Below, in pieces: positions 1 through 6,238 of a stretch of DNA of 8,928 nucleotides (positions within the stretch are counted from its first letter, which is position 1; every line of letters begins with the position of its first letter). The notes below the pieces were generated by a model. That model saw only the letters and a list, made by a program, of their open reading frames with translations. It did no database searches and was not told the DNA's origin. The position numbers were made by a program, and so were the translations under genes. The stretch is from Pseudomonadota bacterium (GTDB lineage Bacteria > Bdellovibrionota > Oligoflexia > Oligoflexales > Oligoflexaceae), in the NCBI GenBank assembly GCA_029556045.1, contig JAKQGS010000502.1:1-8928 (forward strand). Reading direction: 5' to 3'.

Positions 1-343
1 CATCCAATTCCTGCTCCAGCATGGCGGCGGAGCCAGCTGCCAGCTGAGCACGAAAATCCTCATCCACCGGAAACTGCTGCCAGTATTGCTCCGTCAGGGA
101 AAGTGTGGCTGCCGTGAGTTTCATATTGGTGAACTCTTCCAGGAGATCCACAAATTCATCCTTGGAGGTTGGTGGATGGTCGGGAATCATCTGCTGCAGA
201 AAGGTTTGAAAGGCCTCCATATCTTCAGGCGAAGGCGGCAGGGCGGATTCCCCCTGGTAGGCGGTATCGTCCAGGCCGATGTATCGTCGCACAGTTGGTC
301 CCATTGGGTAATGATTCCAGGATGATGCGGTAATCGATGTCAT
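1..343 (-). CDS. N-terminal part of an unrecognised acidic protein (runs off left edge)
   Basis: An open frame of 114 codons starts at the ATG at 343-341 and is still open at base 1, so the C-terminus is missing. A good Shine-Dalgarno (GGGAG, 349-353) lies five bases upstream of this ATG, and an in-frame stop lies about 35 bases upstream, which fixes the N-terminal end closely. The product begins MTSITASSWNHYPMGPTVRR, has a Pro-rich stretch near residues 35-40, and is then acidic and probably helical, with no signal peptide or membrane segment. Residues 48-83 (FLQQM, then a Pro-rich turn, then DEFVDLLEEFTNM) faintly resemble the N-terminal pattern of the flagellar hook-capping protein FlgD. 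The match is short, five residues are missing relative to FlgD, and I do not assign that function. The gene lies downstream of aspS on the same strand after 207 bases and may be co-transcribed with it. That it is a real gene is fairly sure from the ribosome site and frame; its function is unknown. Confidence 0.6.
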   Translation of the reverse strand, partial: MTSITASSWNHYPMGPTVRRYIGLDDTAYQGESALPPSPEDMEAFQTFLQQMIPDHPPTSKDEFVDLLEEFTNMKLTAATLSLTEQYWQQFPVDEDFRAQLAAGSAAMLEQELD

Positions 344-348
344 GGTGT

Positions 349-353
349 CTCCC
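349..353 (-). promoter_or_regulatory. Shine-Dalgarno of the left-edge gene
   Basis: On the minus strand GGGAG sits five bases before the ATG at 343. It supports that start over the competing minus-strand frame beginning at 518, which overlaps this gene out of frame and has no comparable support. Confidence 0.5.
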
Positions 354-502
354 ACGCGGTTGGCTAGACCAGTGATTTAACGTCCCCTCGGCAAATAGTC
401 CACTATTATCCATGTCGACATTATCTGGCTGGCCTACGTTCAAATCGGCGGGGATGGGGGAATAGTATGGCATAACCATGATGGCAGCGATTGACCATGG
501 CC

Positions 503-526
503 GCAGTGGATTTGCCACGCTTTTTT
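503..526 (+). terminator. possible weak intrinsic terminator on the plus strand
   Basis: GC-GTGG (with a bulged A at 505) pairs with CCAC-GC across the loop ATTTG, and six T follow at 521-526. This has the shape of a small Rho-independent terminator for plus-strand transcription. Both flanking genes (aspS and the left-edge gene) are on the minus strand, so it would only stop antisense transcription heading into the 3' end of aspS. On the minus strand the tract reads as A, so it cannot end the aspS transcript. The stem is short and may be chance. Confidence 0.2.
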
Positions 527-550
527 GTGTTTTCGACGCCGGACCTGTGG

Positions 551-2368
551 TTACTTATTTTCGAGTCCCAACGATTGCACCCGGATATGAAGATCCCGCA
601 GCTGCTCGGGTGTCACCGGACTGGGTGACTCCGTCATAAGGCAGGTGCCTTTGTTGGTTTTCGGAAACGCAATGACGTCCTTCAGATTGTCCTCGCCGCT
701 CAGGATCATGACCAGGCGATCGAGGCCGTAGGCCATGCCGCCATGTGGTGGCGCGCCAAATTGCAGAGCCTCCAGGAGAAATCCAAATTTCGCTTTGGCT
801 TCCTCTTCACTGAGGCCGATGACTTTGAAAAGACGGGACTGCAATTCAGGATTATGGATCCGAATGGAACCACCCGCAACCTCATTGCCGTTCAACACCA
901 GGTCGTAGGCCGAGGCGCGAATATTTTCCGGATCCGACTCCAGCCGATCAGCGTCCTGAGGCAGGGGAGAGGTGAACGGATGGTGGCAGGCATTCAGTCG
1001 CCCAGTATCAGGATCCCGCTCCAGCAGGGGAAAGTCTGTCACCCATAGGAAGGCTAATTCTTCCCGATTATAAAGATTAAGCCGGGCTCCCAAATGATTG
1101 CGCAGGGCGGAGAGCGAGGCCTTCACCACCCGGTGGTTGTCTGCGACGAAGAGCAAAAGATCTCCCGCCTTGGCCCCGCACTTTTGATTCAGATGATCCA
1201 CCTGCTCACCGGTGAAAAACTTGGCGATGGGCGATTGCCAGCTTTCCGTCCCATGGCCGGCCTGAACTTTGGCCCAGGCCAGACCCTTGGCACCGTAAGG
1301 GCTGATCATTGCCTGCAGCTCGTCGATGACCTTGCGGCTGAATTCTTCCGCAACACCTTTAACGCATAGAGCGTTGACGATGCCGCCAGTGCTCACGGCA
1401 TTGGCGAAGACCTGAAAGCCGGAATTCTGCACGTCCTCTGTCAGGTTGATCAACTTGAGGCCAAAGCGGATGTCCGGCTTGTCGCACCCGTAGTGTTCCA
1501 TCACGTAATCAAAAGTCATGCGGGGAAAGGCCGGTGTGGGCGGTGTCCAATTTTTCGTTTTCTTGAGGGCCTTGGTGATAATCCGTTCAAAGGTGGACAT
1601 CACCATTTCCTGATCGCAAAAGGACATCTCGCAGTCGATTTGGGTGAATTCCGGCTGGCGGTCGGCCCGGAGATCTTCGTCACGGAAGCATTTGACCACC
1701 TGGTAGTAACGCTCCATGCCCGAGATCATCAGCACCTGCTTGAAGAGTTGCGGGCTCTGGGGCAAGGCATAGAATTGCCCCGCATGGATGCGGCTGGGCA
1801 CCAGAAATTCCCGAGCACCCTCGGGGGTGGACTTATAGAGGAACGGGGTTTCGATATCGAGAAATCCTTCGTCCTCCAGCGCTTCACGCATGGCCCGCAC
1901 AAATTTGATCCGGGTCATCAGATTGGTGCGCAGCTTGGGGCGGCGGAGGTCGATGTAGCGGTATTTGAGCCGCAGCGATTCGCCAATCTCGGTGTCGGAG
2001 ATCTGAAAGGGAAGGGGTAGGCAGCGGTTCAAAATTTCCGCTTCAGTGACCACCACCTCAATTTCGCCGGTGGGGAGCTTGCTGTTCACCATGCCGGAGG
2101 GGCGGCGACGCACCAGTCCTTTGATGGCCAGGACAAACTCGTTGCGGAGTTCGGAGCCGGCCTCCATGGGGGCATTGGACTGCTGAGGGTCAAAGACCAC
2201 CTGGGTGATCCCGTTTCGGTCCCGCAAATCCACGAAAATCAAATTGCCATGATCCCGCCGGGTATTGACCCAGCCCATCAAGACGACGGGCTGTCCCTCA
2301 TGGGATGCATTTAACTCATTGAGATGATGGGATTTTTTCCATAGGATCGGGATCATAGGACGGCTCAT
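551..2368 (-). CDS. aspS: aspartyl-tRNA synthetase, bacterial type, probably non-discriminating
   Basis: Cytosolic class II synthetase that charges tRNA with aspartate. The 605-residue product (E. coli enzyme: 590) has the N-terminal OB-fold anticodon domain (about 15-130), the Asp-binding QSPQLFKQ (204-211), class II motif 2 with the FRDEDLRADRQPEFTQ loop (228-243), the bacterial GAD insertion (about 280-400) and motif 3 GGMAYGLDR (543-551). The frame is open for 25 codons further, to 2443. I chose the ATG at 2368 because AGGAAAG precedes it by nine bases and because the added residues (MIPHSPFARVSQ...) are not family-like. Two anticodon-domain positions stand out: His40 in RRDHGN and Gly92 in RRRPSG. 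E. coli AspRS has Leu and Lys there; non-discriminating enzymes such as that of Pseudomonas aeruginosa have His and Gly. I infer that this enzyme also charges tRNA-Asn, for amidation by GatCAB. No intrinsic terminator is visible after its stop. Confidence 0.97.
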   Translation of the reverse strand: MSRPMIPILWKKSHHLNELNASHEGQPVVLMGWVNTRRDHGNLIFVDLRDRNGITQVVFDPQQSNAPMEAGSELRNEFVLAIKGLVRRRPSGMVNSKLPTGEIEVVVTEAEILNRCLPLPFQISDTEIGESLRLKYRYIDLRRPKLRTNLMTRIKFVRAMREALEDEGFLDIETPFLYKSTPEGAREFLVPSRIHAGQFYALPQSPQLFKQVLMISGMERYYQVVKCFRDEDLRADRQPEFTQIDCEMSFCDQEMVMSTFERIITKALKKTKNWTPPTPAFPRMTFDYVMEHYGCDKPDIRFGLKLINLTEDVQNSGFQVFANAVSTGGIVNALCVKGVAEEFSRKVIDELQAMISPYGAKGLAWAKVQAGHGTESWQSPIAKFFTGEQVDHLNQKCGAKAGDLLLFVADNHRVVKASLSALRNHLGARLNLYNREELAFLWVTDFPLLERDPDTGRLNACHHPFTSPLPQDADRLESDPENIRASAYDLVLNGNEVAGGSIRIHNPELQSRLFKVIGLSEEEAKAKFGFLLEALQFGAPPHGGMAYGLDRLVMILSGEDNLKDVIAFPKTNKGTCLMTESPSPVTPEQLRDLHIRVQSLGLENK

Positions 2369-2377
2369 GGTTGTGGT

Positions 2378-2384
2378 CTTTCCT
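2378..2384 (-). promoter_or_regulatory. Shine-Dalgarno deciding the aspS start
   Basis: AGGAAAG on the minus strand lies nine bases before the ATG at 2368. No comparable purine run precedes the longer-frame ATG at 2443, so the shorter 605-residue AspRS is preferred. Confidence 0.6.
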
Positions 2385-2591
2385 GACACATAACAAACGG
2401 TTAATGATTGGGAAACCCTCGCGAATGGCGAATGGGGGATCATCGGAAAAGGGTAACACCGGTGGTTTTTCTAGACCAGATGTTTGTCGGAAAAAAGGTT
2501 TGAGGGTAGCGATATGGGGACTTGCCACTACCCGGAAGCGGTGTTAATTTAACCCCCGCATTTTGCACGGATAATGGATTGTAATTCCTAA

Positions 2592-2619
2592 TTAAATCGG
2601 ATCATTCAAGGCTTAAAAT
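2592..2619 (+). promoter_or_regulatory. candidate sigma-70 promoter for the nuo operon
   Basis: TTAAAT (2592-2597, three of six to the -35 consensus) is followed after 16 bases by TAAAAT (2614-2619, five of six to the -10 consensus), 32 bases before the preferred nuoCD ATG. The -10 is good and the -35 poor, so the site is only a candidate. Confidence 0.3.
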
Positions 2620-2636
2620 TGAAATGATCGGTGCCT

Positions 2637-2640
2637 GGAG
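2637..2640 (+). promoter_or_regulatory. Shine-Dalgarno supporting the nuoCD ATG start
   Basis: GGAG lies 11 bases before the ATG at 2652, a long but usable spacing. The upstream in-frame GTG at 2631 has no ribosome site and would itself span this GGAG, so the ATG is preferred. Confidence 0.4.
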
Positions 2641-2651
2641 TGTCTTCACTG

Positions 2652-4379
2652 ATGTCTGAATTGCCGCAACCATCGCCTGCTCAAGACCGTTACAGCCAAA
2701 CTATTCTCGCGGACGTTAAGTCCGAGATGCCGGATGTGAAAATAGAATATGTTCCATCGAGCCGCCATATGGACGAGGATTGCATCATCGTGCCGGCCGA
2801 TCAGGTGCGGGTGATTTCGCAGAAGCTAAGCCGTCATTTCCCGTTTTTAATGGACGTTTGTGGCGTGGATTACCCGGAGCGGGATAAGCGATTTGACGTG
2901 GTCTACCACTTTGCCGATCCGGCGAATAACCGTCGGCTCCGCATGAAGGCGCGGGTTGGGGAAAACGAGGGTCTGCCCTCCGTAACCCCTGTTTATAAGA
3001 GCGCTGACTGGTTTGAGCGGGAAGCCTTCGATATGTTTGGCATCCGTTTTGAGGGGCATCACAACCTGCGTCGTATTCTCTGCCATGAGGATTTTCAGGG
3101 TTACCCCTTGCGCAAGGACTATCCGGCTGAAAAAAACCAGGCCCTCACCACGCCTTTGGCGCATGCCTTTGAGGCGGATCGCGCCCGCATGATGGCGGAA
3201 GAAGAGGACTATCTTTCGGATAAGGTCTGGATCAATATTGGTCCGGCCCACCCCGCCACCCACGGAACTCTGCGCCTGATGGCGGTATTGTCTGGTGAAA
3301 CCGTGGAAAAGGTGGACCTTGAAATCGGCTACCTGCACCGCTGTTTTGAAAAAATGTGCGAGAACCACAACTACAACCAAATCATCCCCTATACGGATCG
3401 TTTGAATTATTGTTCCGCGCCTTTGAATAACAACGCCTGGTGCCGCGCCATTGAAAAAATGCTGGGCATCCAGGTGCCGGAACGGGTGAAAGTGATCCGG
3501 GTGATTCTGGATGAATTCTCCCGAATTATGGACCACTTTGTTTGCAACAGCGTGCAAGGGGTTGACTTGGGCGCTTTGACCAACCTGTGGCTGGGATTTA
3601 CGGCTCGGGAAGCGGTGTACGACCTGCTGGAAAAATTGTCCGGTGCACGCCTGACGGTGTCTATTTCCCGGATCGGTGGCCTGGGATTTGACTTACCCAA
3701 AGGCTGGGTACAGCACGCAAAAGAAACTCTGAAAACCATTCGGCGATCACACTATGATTTGGATTCGCTGCTGACCAAAAACCGCATTTTCGTCAACAGG
3801 GTTTACAACGTCGGCAAGATCTCCGCAGCGGATGCTATCAACTGGGGTTTTGCAGGGCCCTGCCTGCGGGCCAGCGGTGTGCCAAGGGATCTGCGGGTGG
3901 ATGCACCCTATGACATTTACGATCAATTGAAATTTGACATTCCAGTCGGACATCGTGGTGACACTTACGATCGTTATATGGTGCGCATGGCGGAAATCCT
4001 GGAATCGGTGCGCATCATCGAACAATGCCTGGACAATATCCCGGAAGGGCCGGTTGCAGTGGACGATCCCCGGGTCTCCCTGCCTGCCAAGCACAACGTC
4101 TATGGCAATATCGAAGGCCTGATGAACCAGTTCATGCTGGTGATTCATGGTGTTGAAGTGCCGGCGGGAGAAATATATTCAGCGTCAGAAGGGGCCAACG
4201 GTGAGCTGGGCTTTTATGTGGTGAGTGATGGCAGTGGTATTCCCTATCGTGTTAAATGCCGGCCCCCTTGTTTTGCGATATTCCAGGCTTTCCCCGAGAT
4301 GGTGAAGGGCGGGATGATTGCGGATGCGGTGGCAACCCTGAGCAGCATCAACATCATTGCCGGCGAATTGGATCGATAG
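2652..4379 (+). CDS. nuoCD: NADH-quinone oxidoreductase, fused NuoC-NuoD subunit
   Basis: Peripheral-arm subunit of complex I that helps form the quinone site at the membrane interface. The 575-residue product (582 from the GTG at 2631) is a natural fusion, as in E. coli. The NuoC (30 kDa) part spans about 1-160 and contains EREAFDMFGIRFEGH and LRRIL, ending in LRKDYP. A charged linker follows (about 160-190), then NuoD (49 kDa) to the end, closing with the family-typical GELDR. NuoD marks are GPAHPATHG (His204), the DRLNY tyrosine (Tyr253), GGLGFDLPKGW and GPCLRASGVPRDLR. By spacing, His204 and Tyr253 correspond to Thermus Nqo4 His38 and Tyr87, which contact the quinone headgroup. The Ni-binding CxxC pairs of hydrogenase large subunits are absent, so this is not a [NiFe] hydrogenase. 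One oddity is HRCFEKMC where many NuoD have HRG. It is the first gene of the operon; nuoE follows after 58 bases. Confidence 0.96.
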   Translation: MSELPQPSPAQDRYSQTILADVKSEMPDVKIEYVPSSRHMDEDCIIVPADQVRVISQKLSRHFPFLMDVCGVDYPERDKRFDVVYHFADPANNRRLRMKARVGENEGLPSVTPVYKSADWFEREAFDMFGIRFEGHHNLRRILCHEDFQGYPLRKDYPAEKNQALTTPLAHAFEADRARMMAEEEDYLSDKVWINIGPAHPATHGTLRLMAVLSGETVEKVDLEIGYLHRCFEKMCENHNYNQIIPYTDRLNYCSAPLNNNAWCRAIEKMLGIQVPERVKVIRVILDEFSRIMDHFVCNSVQGVDLGALTNLWLGFTAREAVYDLLEKLSGARLTVSISRIGGLGFDLPKGWVQHAKETLKTIRRSHYDLDSLLTKNRIFVNRVYNVGKISAADAINWGFAGPCLRASGVPRDLRVDAPYDIYDQLKFDIPVGHRGDTYDRYMVRMAEILESVRIIEQCLDNIPEGPVAVDDPRVSLPAKHNVYGNIEGLMNQFMLVIHGVEVPAGEIYSASEGANGELGFYVVSDGSGIPYRVKCRPPCFAIFQAFPEMVKGGMIADAVATLSSINIIAGELDR

Positions 4380-4395
4380 AGACAAAATATCCTCA

Positions 4396-4409
4396 CTGCC
4401 AGGTGGCAG
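4396..4409 (+). other. small hairpin between nuoCD and nuoE
   Basis: CTGCC-AGGT-GGCAG forms a perfect five-base-pair stem with a four-base loop inside the 58-base gap, about 28 bases before the nuoE start. No T tract follows, so it is not a terminator. It might influence mRNA processing or stability, or be chance. Confidence 0.25.
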
Positions 4410-4437
4410 CGGATATTAATTTTGAGATCGGAGCGAG

Positions 4438-4920
4438 ATGAGTATGAGCATTTTTTCGGAAACGATCCGTCAAAAGATCGCCCAGCATATCGATCGTTAT
4501 GAATCCAGGCGATCCGCAATCCTCCCTGTTCTGCATATCATCCAGGACGAGGATGGCTGGGTTAAGGATGAGCATATCGAAGGACTGGAAAAAGAATACG
4601 GCCTCGCGGCGGTGGATGTGCGCGAAGTGCTGACGTTCTATTCCATGTATCGCACGGAAAAACCCGCCAAGTTCCAGGTTTACTTTTGCGACAATATGGT
4701 TTGCACCATCATGGGGGCTAATGCCACCATGGACAAAATCAAAAAACGCATTGCCGCTTTTGAGGCCAAAGGCGGGGAGTCTCCTCTCAGCTTGCAGGGT
4801 GTTCCTTGTTTGGGAGTCTGCGACGGAGCTCCGGCTATGCTGGTCAACAAAGAACGTCATCTGCGGGTGACCCCTGAGACCGTCGACAAGATTCTGGATC
4901 AATATGCCCCTCTCCATTAA
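4438..4920 (+). CDS. nuoE: NADH-quinone oxidoreductase subunit NuoE, 2Fe-2S
   Basis: Thioredoxin-fold 24 kDa subunit that pairs with NuoF in the NADH-oxidising module and holds the N1a-type 2Fe-2S cluster. The 160-residue length is normal for the family. A helical N-terminal domain (about 1-75, including SAILPVLHIIQDEDGWV and VREVLTFYSMY) precedes the ferredoxin-like part. The four ligands are Cys84 and Cys89 (C-x4-C in FCDNMVC) and Cys124 and Cys128 (VPCLGVCDGAP), all present. The start is the first of two in-frame ATGs (4438 and 4444); GGAG at 4430-4433 lies four bases before the first and ten before the second, so the shorter form is nearly as likely. The nuoF start follows after 26 bases. 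Confidence 0.96.
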   Translation: MSMSIFSETIRQKIAQHIDRYESRRSAILPVLHIIQDEDGWVKDEHIEGLEKEYGLAAVDVREVLTFYSMYRTEKPAKFQVYFCDNMVCTIMGANATMDKIKKRIAAFEAKGGESPLSLQGVPCLGVCDGAPAMLVNKERHLRVTPETVDKILDQYAPLH

Positions 4921-4946
4921 TTCTTCACTGTAGGATTTGCGACATA

Positions 4947-6212
4947 ATGGGCAATACAACGGATATCGTTAAAATTCTCACGGCGTTTGAAGGCATTCCC
5001 AACAGCCGTTCCCTGAAAACATACGTGGAGCATGGCGGTTACACCGCAGTTAAAAAAGCCCTCGCCATGAAACCGGACGAGCTGATTGAACTGGTCAAAG
5101 CGTCCGGATTGCGGGGACGGGGAGGCGCTGGCTTTCCCACCGGTATGAAGTGGAGTTTTGTACCAAAGGGCGATGGACCAAAGTATCTCCTGTGCAACAA
5201 CGACGAAGGGGAACCCGGCACCTTCAAAGATCGTTATATTGCTGAATTGAGCCCCCATATGCTGGTGGAAGGCATGATCATTGCCGCCTACGCCATCAAT
5301 GCCAACAAAGGCTATATTTACACCCGTTATGAGTTCTTTGATGAAATCCACTGGCTGGAAACCGCCATTAAGGAAGCCTATGAAGCGGGCTTTCTCGGAA
5401 AAAACCTCTTTGGCAGCGGGTTTACGTTTGACCTCGATCACTACCAGGGAGCTGGTGCTTATATCTGCGGTGAAGAGACCGGTCTGATTTCGTCGCTGGA
5501 AGGGAAAAAAGGCCAGCCAAAACTGAAGCCGCCCTTTCCCGCCATCTCTGGCTATATGGGCCGGCCGACGATTGTGAACAATACGGAAACTCTGGCAGCG
5601 GTCCCCTGGATCGTTAACAACGGGCCAGCCGCCTATCGGGCGATCGGCACGGAAAAAAGCCCCGGTACCAAACTGTTTTGTATTTCCGGACCAGTGGTAC
5701 GCCCCGGCGTATACGAGGTGCCACTGGGATACTCCTTTGAAAAGTTCATCTTTGAAGACGTGGGTGGTCTTCTGCCCGGCAAGGAGATGAAGGGCTGTAT
5801 TCCGGGAGGGGCGTCAGCCCCCATTCTGTTGCCAGAGGAACTGAAAGGTCTCACCATGGATTACGAAGCCATTGCCGCCAAGGGCAGCATGCTTGGGTCC
5901 GGGGCGGTGATGATTGTGCCGAAGGATCAATCGATGGTGGAACTTCTGCGGGTGGTGCTGGACTTTTTTGCCCATGAAAGCTGTGGGCAGTGCACCCCTT
6001 GCCGTGAAGGCACCGGGTGGCTTGCCAATATCATGAAGGGCATCGAAAACCGCCAGGCCAAAGCCGCGGATGTTGAGCGTATGTACACCATCGCCAACTC
6101 GATGGCGGGGCGAACCATTTGCGCCCTGTCCGATGCGGCGGCGATGCCCACCAAGGCGATCGTGCAAAAATTTGGGGATGAATTGCGTGCCCACCTGGCC
6201 CAACGGTCTTAG
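4947..6212 (+). CDS. nuoF: NADH-quinone oxidoreductase subunit NuoF, NADH- and FMN-binding
   Basis: Catalytic 51 kDa subunit that oxidises NADH, passes a hydride to FMN and relays electrons through a 4Fe-4S (N3-type) cluster. The 421 residues match the usual length. In order: the NADH/FMN glycine-rich loop GLRGRGGAGFPTGMKW (54-69), CNNDEGEPGTFKDR (83-96), the FMN motif GAGAYICGEETG (168-179), GRPTIVNNTETLA (205-217), and the cluster ligands Cys346, Cys349, Cys352 (ESCGQCTPCREG) and Cys392 (TICALSDAAA). Everything needed for activity is visible. The ATG at 4947 is preceded by AGGA at 4932-4935 with an 11-base spacer, and 26 bases separate it from nuoE. NuoF relatives occur in NAD-reducing hydrogenases and formate dehydrogenases, but the neighbours here point to complex I. 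Confidence 0.97.
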   Translation: MGNTTDIVKILTAFEGIPNSRSLKTYVEHGGYTAVKKALAMKPDELIELVKASGLRGRGGAGFPTGMKWSFVPKGDGPKYLLCNNDEGEPGTFKDRYIAELSPHMLVEGMIIAAYAINANKGYIYTRYEFFDEIHWLETAIKEAYEAGFLGKNLFGSGFTFDLDHYQGAGAYICGEETGLISSLEGKKGQPKLKPPFPAISGYMGRPTIVNNTETLAAVPWIVNNGPAAYRAIGTEKSPGTKLFCISGPVVRPGVYEVPLGYSFEKFIFEDVGGLLPGKEMKGCIPGGASAPILLPEELKGLTMDYEAIAAKGSMLGSGAVMIVPKDQSMVELLRVVLDFFAHESCGQCTPCREGTGWLANIMKGIENRQAKAADVERMYTIANSMAGRTICALSDAAAMPTKAIVQKFGDELRAHLAQRS

Positions 6213-6238
6213 AGCATAAGAGGCAAAGGTTAAGACAT

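Larger units (their letters stand above)
2369..2651. promoter_or_regulatory. divergent aspS / nuoCD intergenic promoter region
   Basis: This 283-base region separates the divergent starts of aspS and nuoCD and must hold a promoter for each. It is more AT-rich than the flanking genes, especially at 2541-2625. It contains an 11-base odd palindrome, GTTAA-T-TTAAC (2543-2553), and an 8-base palindrome, CACCGGTG (2457-2464). Either could be an operator, but both are short enough to be chance. A minus-strand frame of 70 codons starting at 2528 overlaps the aspS start out of frame and is not credible. I could not pick a convincing aspS promoter. No tRNA, riboswitch or T-box-like fold was recognised. 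Confidence 0.5.

Noticed and set aside
436..456. GTTCAAATC resembling a tRNA T-loop
   Set aside because: The flanking bases do not form the five-pair T stem, and no acceptor or anticodon arm is present.
225..518. Minus-strand frame of 97 codons between aspS and the left-edge gene
   Set aside because: It overlaps the left-edge gene out of frame for over 100 bases, has no recognisable motifs, and the competing frame at 343 has a better ribosome site.
1493..2020. Plus-strand frame of 175 codons inside aspS
   Set aside because: It is antisense to conserved AspRS motifs, including the tRNA-synthetase core, and shows no domain of its own.
2457..2464. CACCGGTG palindrome in the divergent intergenic region
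   Set aside because: An 8-base palindrome without extended symmetry is expected by chance at this scale.
2847..3557. Long (236-codon) minus-strand frame inside nuoCD
   Set aside because: It is a shadow of the strongly conserved nuoCD reading frame with no family-like content.
3196..4379. NuoD part as a [NiFe] hydrogenase large subunit
   Set aside because: The two Ni-binding CxxC pairs are missing, and the NuoD quinone residues His204 and Tyr253 are present.
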